Source: Pseudomonadales bacterium (GTDB lineage: Bacteria > Pseudomonadota > Gammaproteobacteria > Pseudomonadales > Moraxellaceae). From it: a DNA stretch of 22,565 nt. The notes below the pieces were generated by a model. That model had not been told where the DNA came from and did not search any database. It saw nothing but the letters and a program-made list of their open reading frames with translations. The position numbers were made by a program, and so were the translations under genes. Shown piece after piece: positions 15,563 to 22,565 of the stretch; within the stretch, counting starts at the first letter, position 1; each line of letters opens with the position of its first letter. The DNA is taken from assembly GCA_013043915.1 (NCBI GenBank), contig JABEVH010000026.1, positions 1 through 22,565 of the forward strand, given 5' to 3'.

Positions 15563-16875
15563 GCAGTTTAAAGATCCTGGTGGTTGAAGATGATGCGGCT
15601 TTGCGTCAAGCCCTGGTAGACACGCTAGGGCTGGCAGGGTTAGAGGTGGATAGTGCAGCCTCAGGTCAAGAGGCTGAAGTCTGTATTCAGGCCACCAGCT
15701 ATGCCTTGGTGGTGTCGGACATCAATATGCCTGGCCAGGATGGATGGTCGTTATTACGCCGTATTCATCAGCTCGATCCGGGCTTGCCTGTATTATTAAT
15801 GACCGCTTATGCCAGCATCAGCGCTGCCGTCGATGCCTTGCAAGAAGGTGCCGTTGATTACTTGGCCAAGCCCTTCACACCGGATGCCTTGTTAACGCGG
15901 GTATTGCAGTATGCGCGCAAGCCGGGAGATCAACGAGAACCTGTGGCATCCAGTGCCAGTACCCAGCGCTTGCTGACTTTGGCGCGTAAGGTAGCCGCCG
16001 CCGATGTCAGTGTCCTTATCACCGGCGAATCGGGTACGGGTAAGGAAGTGTTGGCGCGTTACATCCATCGCCATTCATCTCGGCATGATAAACCTTTTGT
16101 AGCTATCAACTGTGCAGCCATTCCTGAAAACATGCTCGAATCGCTCTTGTTTGGATATGAAAAAGGCGCATTTACCGGGGCCTATTCCACCCAGGCGGGT
16201 AAATTTGAACAAGCCCAAGGAGGGACACTGTTGTTGGATGAAATTTCTGAGATGAGCTTGCCCTTGCAAGCTAAGTTGCTGCGAGTTTTGCAAGAACGCG
16301 AAGTGGAGCGTTTGGGTGGACGTCATCCCATCGCTCTGGATTTGCGCGTCTTGGCGACGAGCAATCGTCTCCTGGGTCAGGAAATTGCGTCAGGCCGATT
16401 TCGTGAAGATCTTTTCTACCGCTTGAATGTGTTTCCCCTGCAATGCACGCCTTTACGTGAACGCCGCGATGATATCGCTGAACTGGCTGAACACTTTATG
16501 TCTGAATATGCGCCTAAGCGCCCGACATTGCCGAGGTTTAGCGACGCTGCCATCCGTTTGCTGGTCGAGCATGACTGGCCAGGGAATGTGCGTGAACTCA
16601 GCAATGTGGTGCAACGGGCGTTAGTCCTGCATGCGGGCAATACGGTAAGGGCTGAAGATATCGTTTTTGATACGTCTTCATCAGGCTGGACGGCGCCTGT
16701 TCCCACGGTGGTCGGTGATCTCCATCGTGATGTACAAAAACGTGAATTTGAAGTCATTTATGAAGTGTTGGGGCAGGCGCAGAGCAAAAAAGCAGCTGCT
16801 GAAAGATTAGGCATCAGTGATCGTACCTTGCGTTATAAGTTATCGCAGATGCGTGAGCAGGGGTTTGCAGTTTAG
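15559..16875 (+). CDS. fleR: Sigma-54-dependent flagellar response regulator FleR/FlrC
   Basis: An NtrC-family activator of 438 residues that remodels sigma-54 RNA polymerase at middle flagellar promoters. The receiver domain (1-120) has D11/D12, phosphoacceptor D54 (SDINMPGQDG), T82 and K104. The AAA+ domain (about 130-365) shows Walker A GESGTGKE (156-163), the sigma-54 contact loop GAFTGA (203-208), Walker B LLLDE (224-228) and the arginine region near FREDLFYRLNVFPL. A Fis-type helix-turn-helix forms the end (KKAAAERLGISDRTLRYKLS). GGAGGAG 8 bases before the ATG, together with the ATGA overlap with fleS, gives coupled synthesis. Likely targets by position are the -24/-12 sites before fliE and flgB. 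The symbol follows Pseudomonas naming (FlrC in Vibrio). Confidence 0.95.
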   Translation: MSSLKILVVEDDAALRQALVDTLGLAGLEVDSAASGQEAEVCIQATSYALVVSDINMPGQDGWSLLRRIHQLDPGLPVLLMTAYASISAAVDALQEGAVDYLAKPFTPDALLTRVLQYARKPGDQREPVASSASTQRLLTLARKVAAADVSVLITGESGTGKEVLARYIHRHSSRHDKPFVAINCAAIPENMLESLLFGYEKGAFTGAYSTQAGKFEQAQGGTLLLDEISEMSLPLQAKLLRVLQEREVERLGGRHPIALDLRVLATSNRLLGQEIASGRFREDLFYRLNVFPLQCTPLRERRDDIAELAEHFMSEYAPKRPTLPRFSDAAIRLLVEHDWPGNVRELSNVVQRALVLHAGNTVRAEDIVFDTSSSGWTAPVPTVVGDLHRDVQKREFEVIYEVLGQAQSKKAAAERLGISDRTLRYKLSQMREQGFAV

Positions 16876-16876
16876 C

Positions 16877-16892
16877 TGGCTTGAATCCTGCA
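16877..16892 (+). promoter_or_regulatory. Probable sigma-54 promoter of the fliE operon
   Basis: TGGCTTG-AATC-CTGCA has the invariant GG (16878-16879) and GC (16890-16891) 10 bases apart and matches TGGC, G and TGCA of the consensus. It is weaker than the flgB and fleS sites. It lies just after the fleR stop in the 54-base gap before fliE, where related bacteria also have a sigma-54 promoter. The predicted start is near 16903. Confidence 0.65.
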
Positions 16893-16929
16893 TGGTTATC
16901 GTATCGTGTTCTGAAGTTTGAGGTGCATC

Positions 16930-17271
16930 ATGATACAGGGCGTCAGTCATATGTCGCAGTTACTGGCAGAAATGGATCGCATGAAGGGTCTTGCAGCCAG
17001 TCCGTCTGCGCTTGCGCCAGCTTCGGTCGGGGCACCGGCTGTACCCGCCACCGACTTCTCCCATGTCTTTAAAGGGGCGGTTGATCAGGTCAATGCCCTG
17101 CAGTCCCGCGCCAATGATCTGGCGCAGGCCTTTGAAATGGGTGACAGCAAGGTAGATCTGACCCAAGTCATGGTGACCATGCAAAAAGCTAATGTTGCCT
17201 TTGAAGGCATGACCCAGGTACGCAACAAATTTATTTCTGCGTACAAAGAAATCATGAATATGTCGATTTGA
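16930..17271 (+). CDS. fliE: MS ring-rod junction protein FliE
   Basis: A 113-residue adaptor between the MS ring (FliF) and the proximal rod, and an early export substrate. The conserved C-terminal half is clear: FSHVFKGAVDQVNALQSRAN, then FEMGDSKVDLTQVMVTMQKA and the end FEGMTQVRNKFISAYKEIMN. The N-terminal part (residues 1-40) is Ala/Pro/Ser-rich and variable. The ATG at 16930 follows GAGG by 6 bases; an in-frame TTG at 16918 would sit on the ribosome site and is rejected. It is the first gene of the fliEFGHIJ operon. Confidence 0.96.
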   Translation: MIQGVSHMSQLLAEMDRMKGLAASPSALAPASVGAPAVPATDFSHVFKGAVDQVNALQSRANDLAQAFEMGDSKVDLTQVMVTMQKANVAFEGMTQVRNKFISAYKEIMNMSI

Positions 17272-17282
17272 GGTAACACGTC

Positions 17283-19055
17283 ATGGCTGATGCAATGTCC
17301 GGAACCAGTATGGTCCCCACCAGGGCTCAATCGACCTTGCTCGATAACCTGACTAGGCTGACGATTTTTCGTCAGATGGGTATTATGGTGGGCTTGGCAG
17401 CCAGCGTTGCCTTAGGTTTTGCTGTGGTACTCTGGTCACGAGAGACCACCTATCAAACGTTGGTGACACAACCGGATCCGCAGGCTGCAGCTCAAATCGG
17501 GGCTTTGATGGAGCAAAGCCATATCGATTACCGCATCGACCCGGACACCGGGGTTATCATGGTGGATGCACATCGCGTCAATGATGCCAAACTCAAGCTG
17601 GGCAGCAGCGGGCTGATGCCTAATCCCAACCCGGGTTATGAACTGCTGGATAATAACCAGTTCGGCAGCAGCCAGTTTATGGAGACAGCGCGCTATTACC
17701 GTTCGGTGGAAGGTGAGCTGGCGCGAACCATTACCTCCATGGCGGGCGTGCGTGAGGCCCGTGTGCATCTGGCTATCCCCAAGCGTTCAGTCTTTGTTGG
17801 CGATACGCAAAGGCCATCGGCTTCTGTGTTTGTAGCCCTGCTCGGTACGCAAACGCTGGAGCGTTCCCAAGTGGCAGCCATCGTGCATCTGGTGGCCTCT
17901 AGTGTGCCGGATATGCAGCCACAAGATGTCACCTTGGTCGATCAGAGTGGGCATTTGTTGTCCAATGACTTAAGTGATCCATCAGAACTGCTATCTGCCC
18001 ATCAACTCGATTATCAGAAGACGGTGGAGACCGACCTTAAGAAACGCGTCGAAAGTATACTGACGCCCATCCTTGGCCTAGGTGGCTTCCATGTCGAGTT
18101 ATCCGCTAACATGGATTTCTCCAAAGTTGAACAGACCTCCGAGAACTTCAATCCTGATCAGCCTGCCTTGCGTAGTGAGCAGACGGTAGCTGAGTCGCAG
18201 GGCGCTGGTGCAGGTGTTCAGGGCGTGCCAGGTGCACTCTCCAATCAACCTCCTCCTGCCGGGCAGGCTCCAGTTACCACCAACGCAGCCAGTCAGCCAA
18301 AAAATGGTGCAGCTGCAGGCGGTGCAGGTGGTGCTGGCAATGCCAACAGTGCAACGTCGACAGCATCCTCACCTTCAGGCAGTTCACGCGAACAGGCTAC
18401 CAAAAACTTTGAGCTCGACAGAACCGTGAGCCATGTGCAGGAACAGGTTGGCGTCGTTAAACGCTTGTCCGTGGCCGTGGTGGTGGATAATATGCCGTCA
18501 ACGGCGACCGGGCCTAAGTCCAAGTCAGCTCCCAAGCGTATTCCCCTAACGCAACAGGAGCTTGATAAGCTGACGTTACTGGTCAAGGACGCTGTGGGCT
18601 TTGATGCCGCTCGTGGTGATCAGGTGTCCATGGTCAATCAGCCCTTTATCGACATCAATGCCTTGGCTAGCCAAGGTGCCCTGCCGGCAGAGCCCTTTTG
18701 GCAGCAGGATTGGTTTTTAACCTTGACCAAACAGGTTCTAGGCGCCATCTTTGTTCTGGTACTTGTCTTGGCGGTACTTCGTCCTATCATGAAGAACTTG
18801 TCGGTGCGGCAGTCGTCCGATGGTGGTGAGGGTGGTATGCCAGGAGAGGATAGTCTGCCTGAGCTGAATCTGCGTCATGATACCCATGCAGATGGCAGTA
18901 AGGTGACTCTTTCCGGTGAAGCTAATGATTTATTACTGCCAGGTCCGCATGAAGGTTTTGAGAGCCAGCTGGCTGCGGTGAAGGCAATGATTGCAGAAGA
19001 TCCCGGTCGTGTGGCCCAAGTGGTCAAGGGCTGGATCAATGCCGAAGAGTCCTAA
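17283..19055 (+). CDS. fliF: Flagellar MS-ring protein FliF
   Basis: A 590-residue membrane ring protein on which rotor and export apparatus are built. A first membrane helix spans about 31-51 and a second about 485-503. The periplasmic part between them holds the ring-building motifs (MVDAHRVNDAKLKLGSSGLM; ETARYYRSVEGELARTI; VREARVHLAIPKRSVFVGD). Residues about 300-370 form an Ala/Gly/Ser/Pro-rich low-complexity loop, a normal variable region of FliF. The C-terminal tail (LAAVKAMIAEDPGRVAQVVK, then GWI) is the FliG-binding segment. It starts 11 bases after fliE with GAGGTAAC as ribosome site. Confidence 0.97.
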   Translation: MADAMSGTSMVPTRAQSTLLDNLTRLTIFRQMGIMVGLAASVALGFAVVLWSRETTYQTLVTQPDPQAAAQIGALMEQSHIDYRIDPDTGVIMVDAHRVNDAKLKLGSSGLMPNPNPGYELLDNNQFGSSQFMETARYYRSVEGELARTITSMAGVREARVHLAIPKRSVFVGDTQRPSASVFVALLGTQTLERSQVAAIVHLVASSVPDMQPQDVTLVDQSGHLLSNDLSDPSELLSAHQLDYQKTVETDLKKRVESILTPILGLGGFHVELSANMDFSKVEQTSENFNPDQPALRSEQTVAESQGAGAGVQGVPGALSNQPPPAGQAPVTTNAASQPKNGAAAGGAGGAGNANSATSTASSPSGSSREQATKNFELDRTVSHVQEQVGVVKRLSVAVVVDNMPSTATGPKSKSAPKRIPLTQQELDKLTLLVKDAVGFDAARGDQVSMVNQPFIDINALASQGALPAEPFWQQDWFLTLTKQVLGAIFVLVLVLAVLRPIMKNLSVRQSSDGGEGGMPGEDSLPELNLRHDTHADGSKVTLSGEANDLLLPGPHEGFESQLAAVKAMIAEDPGRVAQVVKGWINAEES

Positions 19056-19067
19056 AGGAGAATAGCG

Positions 19068-20096
19068 GTGTCTGACGATGCCAAAGGCGTAACGGCTGTC
19101 CCCACCAAACTTAATACGATGGAAAGAGCGGCCGTCTTGTTGATGACCGTGGGGGAACAGGATGCAGCGCAGGTACTCAAACACTTAGGTCCGCGCGAGG
19201 TTCAACGCCTAGGGACCACGATGGCGCAGTTATCCAATGTGCAACGTGGCAGCGTGGAAACGGTTTTTAATGACTTTATCGGTGTGGTCAGAGAGCAGAC
19301 CGGGTTAGGGGTGGGTAACGAAGAATATATCCGTACCATGTTGGTCTCGGCGCTGGGGGAGGATCGCGCCGGTTCCCTGATTGATCGTATCCTGCTAGGG
19401 GGAAGTACCAAGGGGCTTGATACCCTCAAATGGCTGGACTCGCGTAGCGTGGCAGAGTTGATACGTTATGAACATCCGCAGATTCAGGCTATTGTCATTT
19501 CTTATCTTGATCCGGATCAGGCTGCCGATGTGCTGCAGAGCATGCCGGAAAATGTGCGCTTGGATCTGGTGGTACGCATCGCCAAACTGACCAGTGTACA
19601 GCCTACGGCTATCCAGGAACTTAATGATATTCTGGAGAAACAGTTCTCAGCCACCAATGCTCCGCAAAAGGGTTTGGGAGGGGTCAAGTGTGCAGCGGAT
19701 ATCATGAATTTCCTGGATACGGCGGTCGAATCAAAAATCATGGAGGCTTTGCAGACGGTAGATGAAGCGTTGGCATCTTCGATTGCTGATCTGATGTTTG
19801 TCTTTGATAACCTCAAGGAAGTGGACGATCGTGGTATACAGAGTTTGTTGCGCGAAGTGTCCTCGGAAGTGCTGATCCTGGCGCTCAAAGGGTCCGATGA
19901 AGAATTACGTGAAAAGATCTTCCGTAACATGTCCAAACGTGCAGCAGAACTGTTGCGTGATGATCTTGAGAACAAAGGGCCGGTCAAGGTCAGCGATGTA
20001 CAGACCGCCCAGAAAGAGATTCTGGCGGTGGCTCGGCGGCTGGCGGAAGCGGGTGAACTGGTGCTGGGTGGTAAGGGTGGGGAGCAGATGCTCTGA
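19068..20096 (+). CDS. fliG: Flagellar motor switch protein FliG
   Basis: The rotor protein that contacts the stator and sets rotation direction, 342 residues. The EHPQ motif is at 135-138 (RYEHPQIQAIVISYLDPDQA). The flexible linker region is KGLGGVKCAADIMNFLD (201-217). The C-terminal torque helix keeps its charged residues (VDDRGIQSLLREVSSEVL; LREKIFRNMSKRAAELLRDD). The start is a GTG with AAGGAG 7 bases upstream, overlapping the fliF stop. Its N-terminal domain binds the FliF tail encoded just before. No deviations in key residues were seen. Confidence 0.97.
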   Translation: MSDDAKGVTAVPTKLNTMERAAVLLMTVGEQDAAQVLKHLGPREVQRLGTTMAQLSNVQRGSVETVFNDFIGVVREQTGLGVGNEEYIRTMLVSALGEDRAGSLIDRILLGGSTKGLDTLKWLDSRSVAELIRYEHPQIQAIVISYLDPDQAADVLQSMPENVRLDLVVRIAKLTSVQPTAIQELNDILEKQFSATNAPQKGLGGVKCAADIMNFLDTAVESKIMEALQTVDEALASSIADLMFVFDNLKEVDDRGIQSLLREVSSEVLILALKGSDEELREKIFRNMSKRAAELLRDDLENKGPVKVSDVQTAQKEILAVARRLAEAGELVLGGKGGEQML

Positions 20097-20111
20097 TCAT
20101 AAGGATGCTTA

Positions 20112-20780
20112 ATGACCGATAAACGTGACCTGACTCCGACCGAGCAGCTGACTGCCTATGAACGCTGGGAGCTGCCTTCGCTGGGTGAAGGAGCCTCCAC
20201 GCGTCGGGCAAGAAATGAACCACGTTTGCGTTTGCCGACAGCCCAGGAACTGGAGGCAGTACGTAAGGCTGCGTTCGATGAAGGTTTTGCTTCCGGCCGG
20301 GAAGAGGGGCGGCAACGCGGCTATACAGAAGGCTGGCAGCAGGCACGTGAAGAGGTGACTGCGCAGGCGACTCGTCTGGGCAATATCATACAGGCCTATA
20401 CACAACCCTTGAAGGATCAGGCTGACCTGCTGGAACAGGATATGCTTGATCTGACGCATCAGCTGGTGGAAGCTGTGTTGGAACAGGAGTTGCGTAGCCA
20501 CATCGAACCTTTGCGTGCTCTGGTGCATCGCGCTTTGGAAGCGGTGGGGCAGCGCTGTGAACTACTCAGTTTGCAGTTAAATCCTGAGGATGCAGCTCTT
20601 TTGCGTGAGCACTTGCTGGCGAGTGAGGCCTGGCAGCCAGGGTGGCGTATTGTAGAAAATGCGGTGCTTACCCAAGGTGGATGCGTCATCGAATCGCCGC
20701 AGCAATATATCGATGCCCGCCTTGAAGCGAGGCGGGATGCCGTTTTAGCCAGCTTGCGTGTCGATCATGACCCTGCATGA
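20112..20780 (+). CDS. fliH: Flagellar export ATPase regulator FliH
   Basis: The negative regulator and peripheral stalk of the FliI ATPase, 222 residues. Signs of the family are the Gly-spaced acidic/basic repeat (FDEGFASGREEGRQRGYTEG, about 56-75), where GxxxG-like spacing continues into GWQQAREE, and the C-terminal V-ATPase E-subunit-like part (LNPEDAALLREHL; GGCVIESPQQYIDARLEARR). The ATG is 6 bases after AAGGA. The end overlaps the start of fliI, so the ratio of the two partners may be fixed by translational coupling. Confidence 0.93.
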   Translation: MTDKRDLTPTEQLTAYERWELPSLGEGASTRRARNEPRLRLPTAQELEAVRKAAFDEGFASGREEGRQRGYTEGWQQAREEVTAQATRLGNIIQAYTQPLKDQADLLEQDMLDLTHQLVEAVLEQELRSHIEPLRALVHRALEAVGQRCELLSLQLNPEDAALLREHLLASEAWQPGWRIVENAVLTQGGCVIESPQQYIDARLEARRDAVLASLRVDHDPA

Positions 20781-22101
20781 GCGTTTGCGTCAGCGCATGA
20801 CAAATATACATCCAGTCCCCTTGAACGTGTCCGGGCGTCTAACGCGGATGGTAGGTTTGACCCTGGAAGCCGTGGGCTTGTCCATGGTGACCGGGGGGCG
20901 CTGTTTTATCGATCGCGATCAAGGCAGTCCTGTGGAGGCCGAAGTTGTCGGTTTCTCGGGAGCCACCACATTTTTGATGCCGGTAGCCAGTATTGAAGGC
21001 TTACGACCCGGAGCCCGGGTCAGACCGGCTGAAGGCATTGCCCGCTTTCCTGCGGGGATGTCTTTGCTGGGCAGGGTGCTCGATGGTCGAGGTCAGCCAC
21101 TTGATGGACGTGGCGAACTGCATGCTGAAGCTACGGTGGGCTTGTTGGGGCCGGTCATCAATCCCCTGTCCAGACAGCCTATACGTTCTGAGCTGGATGT
21201 CGGAGTGCGCACCATCAATGCCTTATTTACCGTAGGTCGTGGCCAGCGCATGGGGTTGTTTGCAGGCTCAGGGGTGGGTAAAAGTGTGCTGCTCGGCATG
21301 ATGGCCAGGCATACCCAGGCCGACATTACCGTGGTGGGGCTCATCGGTGAGCGTGGCCGCGAGGTCAAGGAGTTTATCGATGATATTTTGGGTGAAGAGG
21401 GTTTGCGCCGGGCCGTGGTGGTAGCCTCTCCTGCCGATGATCCCCCCTTGTTGCGTCTGCATGCCGCAGCCTTGGCGACGGCGTTGGCCGAGTATTACCG
21501 TGATCAAGGTTTGCATGTTTTGCTGTTGATGGACTCGTTAACCCGGTTCGCCCAGGCCCAGCGTGAAATCGCTTTGGCCATCGGTGAACCTCCAGCTACC
21601 AAGGGTTATCCACCTTCGGTCTTTGCAAAATTACCTTTTCTGGTCGAAAGAGCCGGCAATGGACGTGATGGACAAGGCTCCATGACGGCCTTTTATACCG
21701 TACTGACTGAAGGTGATGATTTGCAGGATCCGGTGGCTGATGCCGCCCGGGCCATCCTCGACGGCCATTTGGTTTTAAGCAGATCGCTGGCCGATGAGGG
21801 ACATTTTCCTGCCATCGATGTTGAAGGATCCATCTCACGTTTGATGCAAACCTTATCGACACCGGATCAGTTGCGGCGTTCGCTGCGTTTTAAGCAGATG
21901 TGGTCACGCTATCGCCAGAACCGTGATCTGATCAGTATCGGTGCCTATGTCAGGGGCTCTGATCCTGATACAGATTTTGCGGTGGAACATATGACTGATA
22001 TTCATCAGTTCCTTCGCCAGGGTATGCTCGATGCGGCACCCTTGCAGATGTCCAGGGATCATTTGTTTCGTCTCGTGAGCCAGTTGCCGGGCGGAGGCTA
22101 G
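20767..22101 (+). CDS. fliI: Flagellum-specific export ATPase FliI
   Basis: The hexameric ATPase at the base of the export gate, 444 residues from this start. Walker A is GLFAGSGVGKS (163-173), the catalytic-glutamate region is IGERGREVKEF (E195) and Walker B ends at D256 in VLLLMDSLTR. The FliI-type sequence REIALAIGEPPATKGYPPSV and the C-terminal DLISIGAYVRGSDPDTD are typical. The start is uncertain: an in-frame GTG at 20758 adds three residues, and neither has a clear ribosome site. The ATG at 20767 is preferred; both lie inside the 3' end of fliH, suggesting coupled translation. The stretch SPADDPPLLRL differs slightly from the usual SPADESPLMRL. Confidence 0.97.
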   Translation: MTLHERLRQRMTNIHPVPLNVSGRLTRMVGLTLEAVGLSMVTGGRCFIDRDQGSPVEAEVVGFSGATTFLMPVASIEGLRPGARVRPAEGIARFPAGMSLLGRVLDGRGQPLDGRGELHAEATVGLLGPVINPLSRQPIRSELDVGVRTINALFTVGRGQRMGLFAGSGVGKSVLLGMMARHTQADITVVGLIGERGREVKEFIDDILGEEGLRRAVVVASPADDPPLLRLHAAALATALAEYYRDQGLHVLLLMDSLTRFAQAQREIALAIGEPPATKGYPPSVFAKLPFLVERAGNGRDGQGSMTAFYTVLTEGDDLQDPVADAARAILDGHLVLSRSLADEGHFPAIDVEGSISRLMQTLSTPDQLRRSLRFKQMWSRYRQNRDLISIGAYVRGSDPDTDFAVEHMTDIHQFLRQGMLDAAPLQMSRDHLFRLVSQLPGGG

Positions 22102-22103
22102 TC

Positions 22104-22544
22104 GTGCAGCTTAAGTCGTTGCAGCAGGTGCTTCTGCAAGCAGAAGAGCTGGAAGCGGCTGAAGTGCGTAAACTCGCCGGCATGCAGGCGATGCTGGAGC
22201 AGGAGCGTCAGCAACGCATTAATCTGGCCAAACACCAGCAAGCCTATCATCAGCAGGCCCCGGCCGTTGGGCAACAAACGACGGTAGGTTACCTGGATGA
22301 ATACAGTGCTTTTTTACAGAAATTGCGTGAGGCCTTGCAGCAGCAGGATGCCAGAATTCAATATTTTGTTGACCAGGTGGAGATCCAGCGTCAGCGCTGG
22401 CATGTAGCGCATGTACGGGTAGAATCCCTGCAAATGCTGATCACGCGTTATGAGAAGGAGCAGATTCGCAAAGAACTGAAGCGTGAGCAAAATCTGCTGG
22501 ATGAATTTAACCAGCGTCGTGACCGTCAAGATCGACATGGATGA
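22104..22544 (+). CDS. fliJ: Flagellar export chaperone-escort protein FliJ
   Basis: A 146-residue, almost entirely helical coiled-coil protein that sits as the central stalk in the FliI hexamer and links it to the export gate. The sequence is rich in Gln, Glu, Arg and Leu with heptad-like spacing (LQQVLLQAEELEAAEVRKLA; the end RKELKREQNLLDEFNQRRDR). Identification rests on length, composition and position directly after fliI, since FliJ is poorly conserved. The GTG start at 22104 is preceded by GGAGG at 22093-22097, overlapping the end of fliI. It is the last complete gene of the window. Confidence 0.92.
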   Translation: MQLKSLQQVLLQAEELEAAEVRKLAGMQAMLEQERQQRINLAKHQQAYHQQAPAVGQQTTVGYLDEYSAFLQKLREALQQQDARIQYFVDQVEIQRQRWHVAHVRVESLQMLITRYEKEQIRKELKREQNLLDEFNQRRDRQDRHG

Positions 22545-22548
22545 GGGT

Positions 22549-22565
22549 ATGGCATTGTCGGTATC
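22549..22565 (+). CDS. Start of next gene, possibly fliK (partial)
   Basis: An ATG four bases after the fliJ stop opens a frame MALSV that runs off the window; an in-frame ATG at 22537 is also possible. In related clusters fliK (hook-length control) follows fliJ. Five codons cannot identify it. Confidence 0.3.

Overview
The window is one continuous, almost entirely plus-strand flagellar locus of a Gram-negative bacterium. FlgH carries a lipobox and FlgI a signal peptide, so L and P rings are present and there is an outer membrane. FlgJ is the bifunctional type with a muramidase domain. A FleS/FleR (FlrB/FlrC) two-component pair and sigma-54 type -24/-12 promoters point to a gammaproteobacterium, or a close neighbour, with the Pseudomonas/Vibrio style of flagellar regulation. 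Base composition looks moderate, about half GC by eye. I cannot name the genus from the sequence alone.

Layout. Positions 1-2143 hold a membrane-anchored PAS-GGDEF-EAL c-di-GMP enzyme whose frame is open at the window edge. After a 129-base gap with a strong sigma-54 promoter and an 8-bp inverted repeat comes flgBCDEFGHIJKL (2273-13962), which encodes rod, hook cap, hook, L/P rings, rod cap/muramidase and the hook-filament junction. A small secreted IagB-type lytic transglycosylase gene follows (14040-14459). A second strong sigma-54 promoter then leads into fleS-fleR (14516-16875). A third sigma-54-like site precedes fliEFGHIJ (16930-22544), which encodes the MS-ring adaptor, MS ring, rotor and the export ATPase with its regulators. 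The first few codons of another gene, probably fliK, lie at the right edge. A further sigma-54-like site lies at the 3' end of flgF, just before flgG.

How it works together: FleS and FleR form a cytosolic kinase and a sigma-54 activator. Their own promoter and those of flgB, flgG and fliE carry -24/-12 elements, which fits a cascade in which an early activator (FleQ-like, not in the window) turns on fleSR and FleR then activates basal-body and hook genes. FlgJ and the extra transglycosylase would open peptidoglycan for the rod. FliH/I/J energise export of rod, hook and junction proteins.

The most unusual feature is that the hook protein FlgE (654 aa) and the junction protein FlgK (867 aa) are both enlarged and carry a recognisably homologous module of about 175-180 residues. 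In each it runs from NGYPAE to FTTSPV and sits in the outer part of the protein. Other points of note are the palindrome overlapping the flgB promoter, the compact order (no fliC-flaG-fliD-fliS-fleQ block between flgL and fleS), and the transglycosylase in that place. There is no gene-free stretch over 300 bases, and I saw no tRNA, rRNA, CRISPR, IS element or convincing intrinsic terminator.
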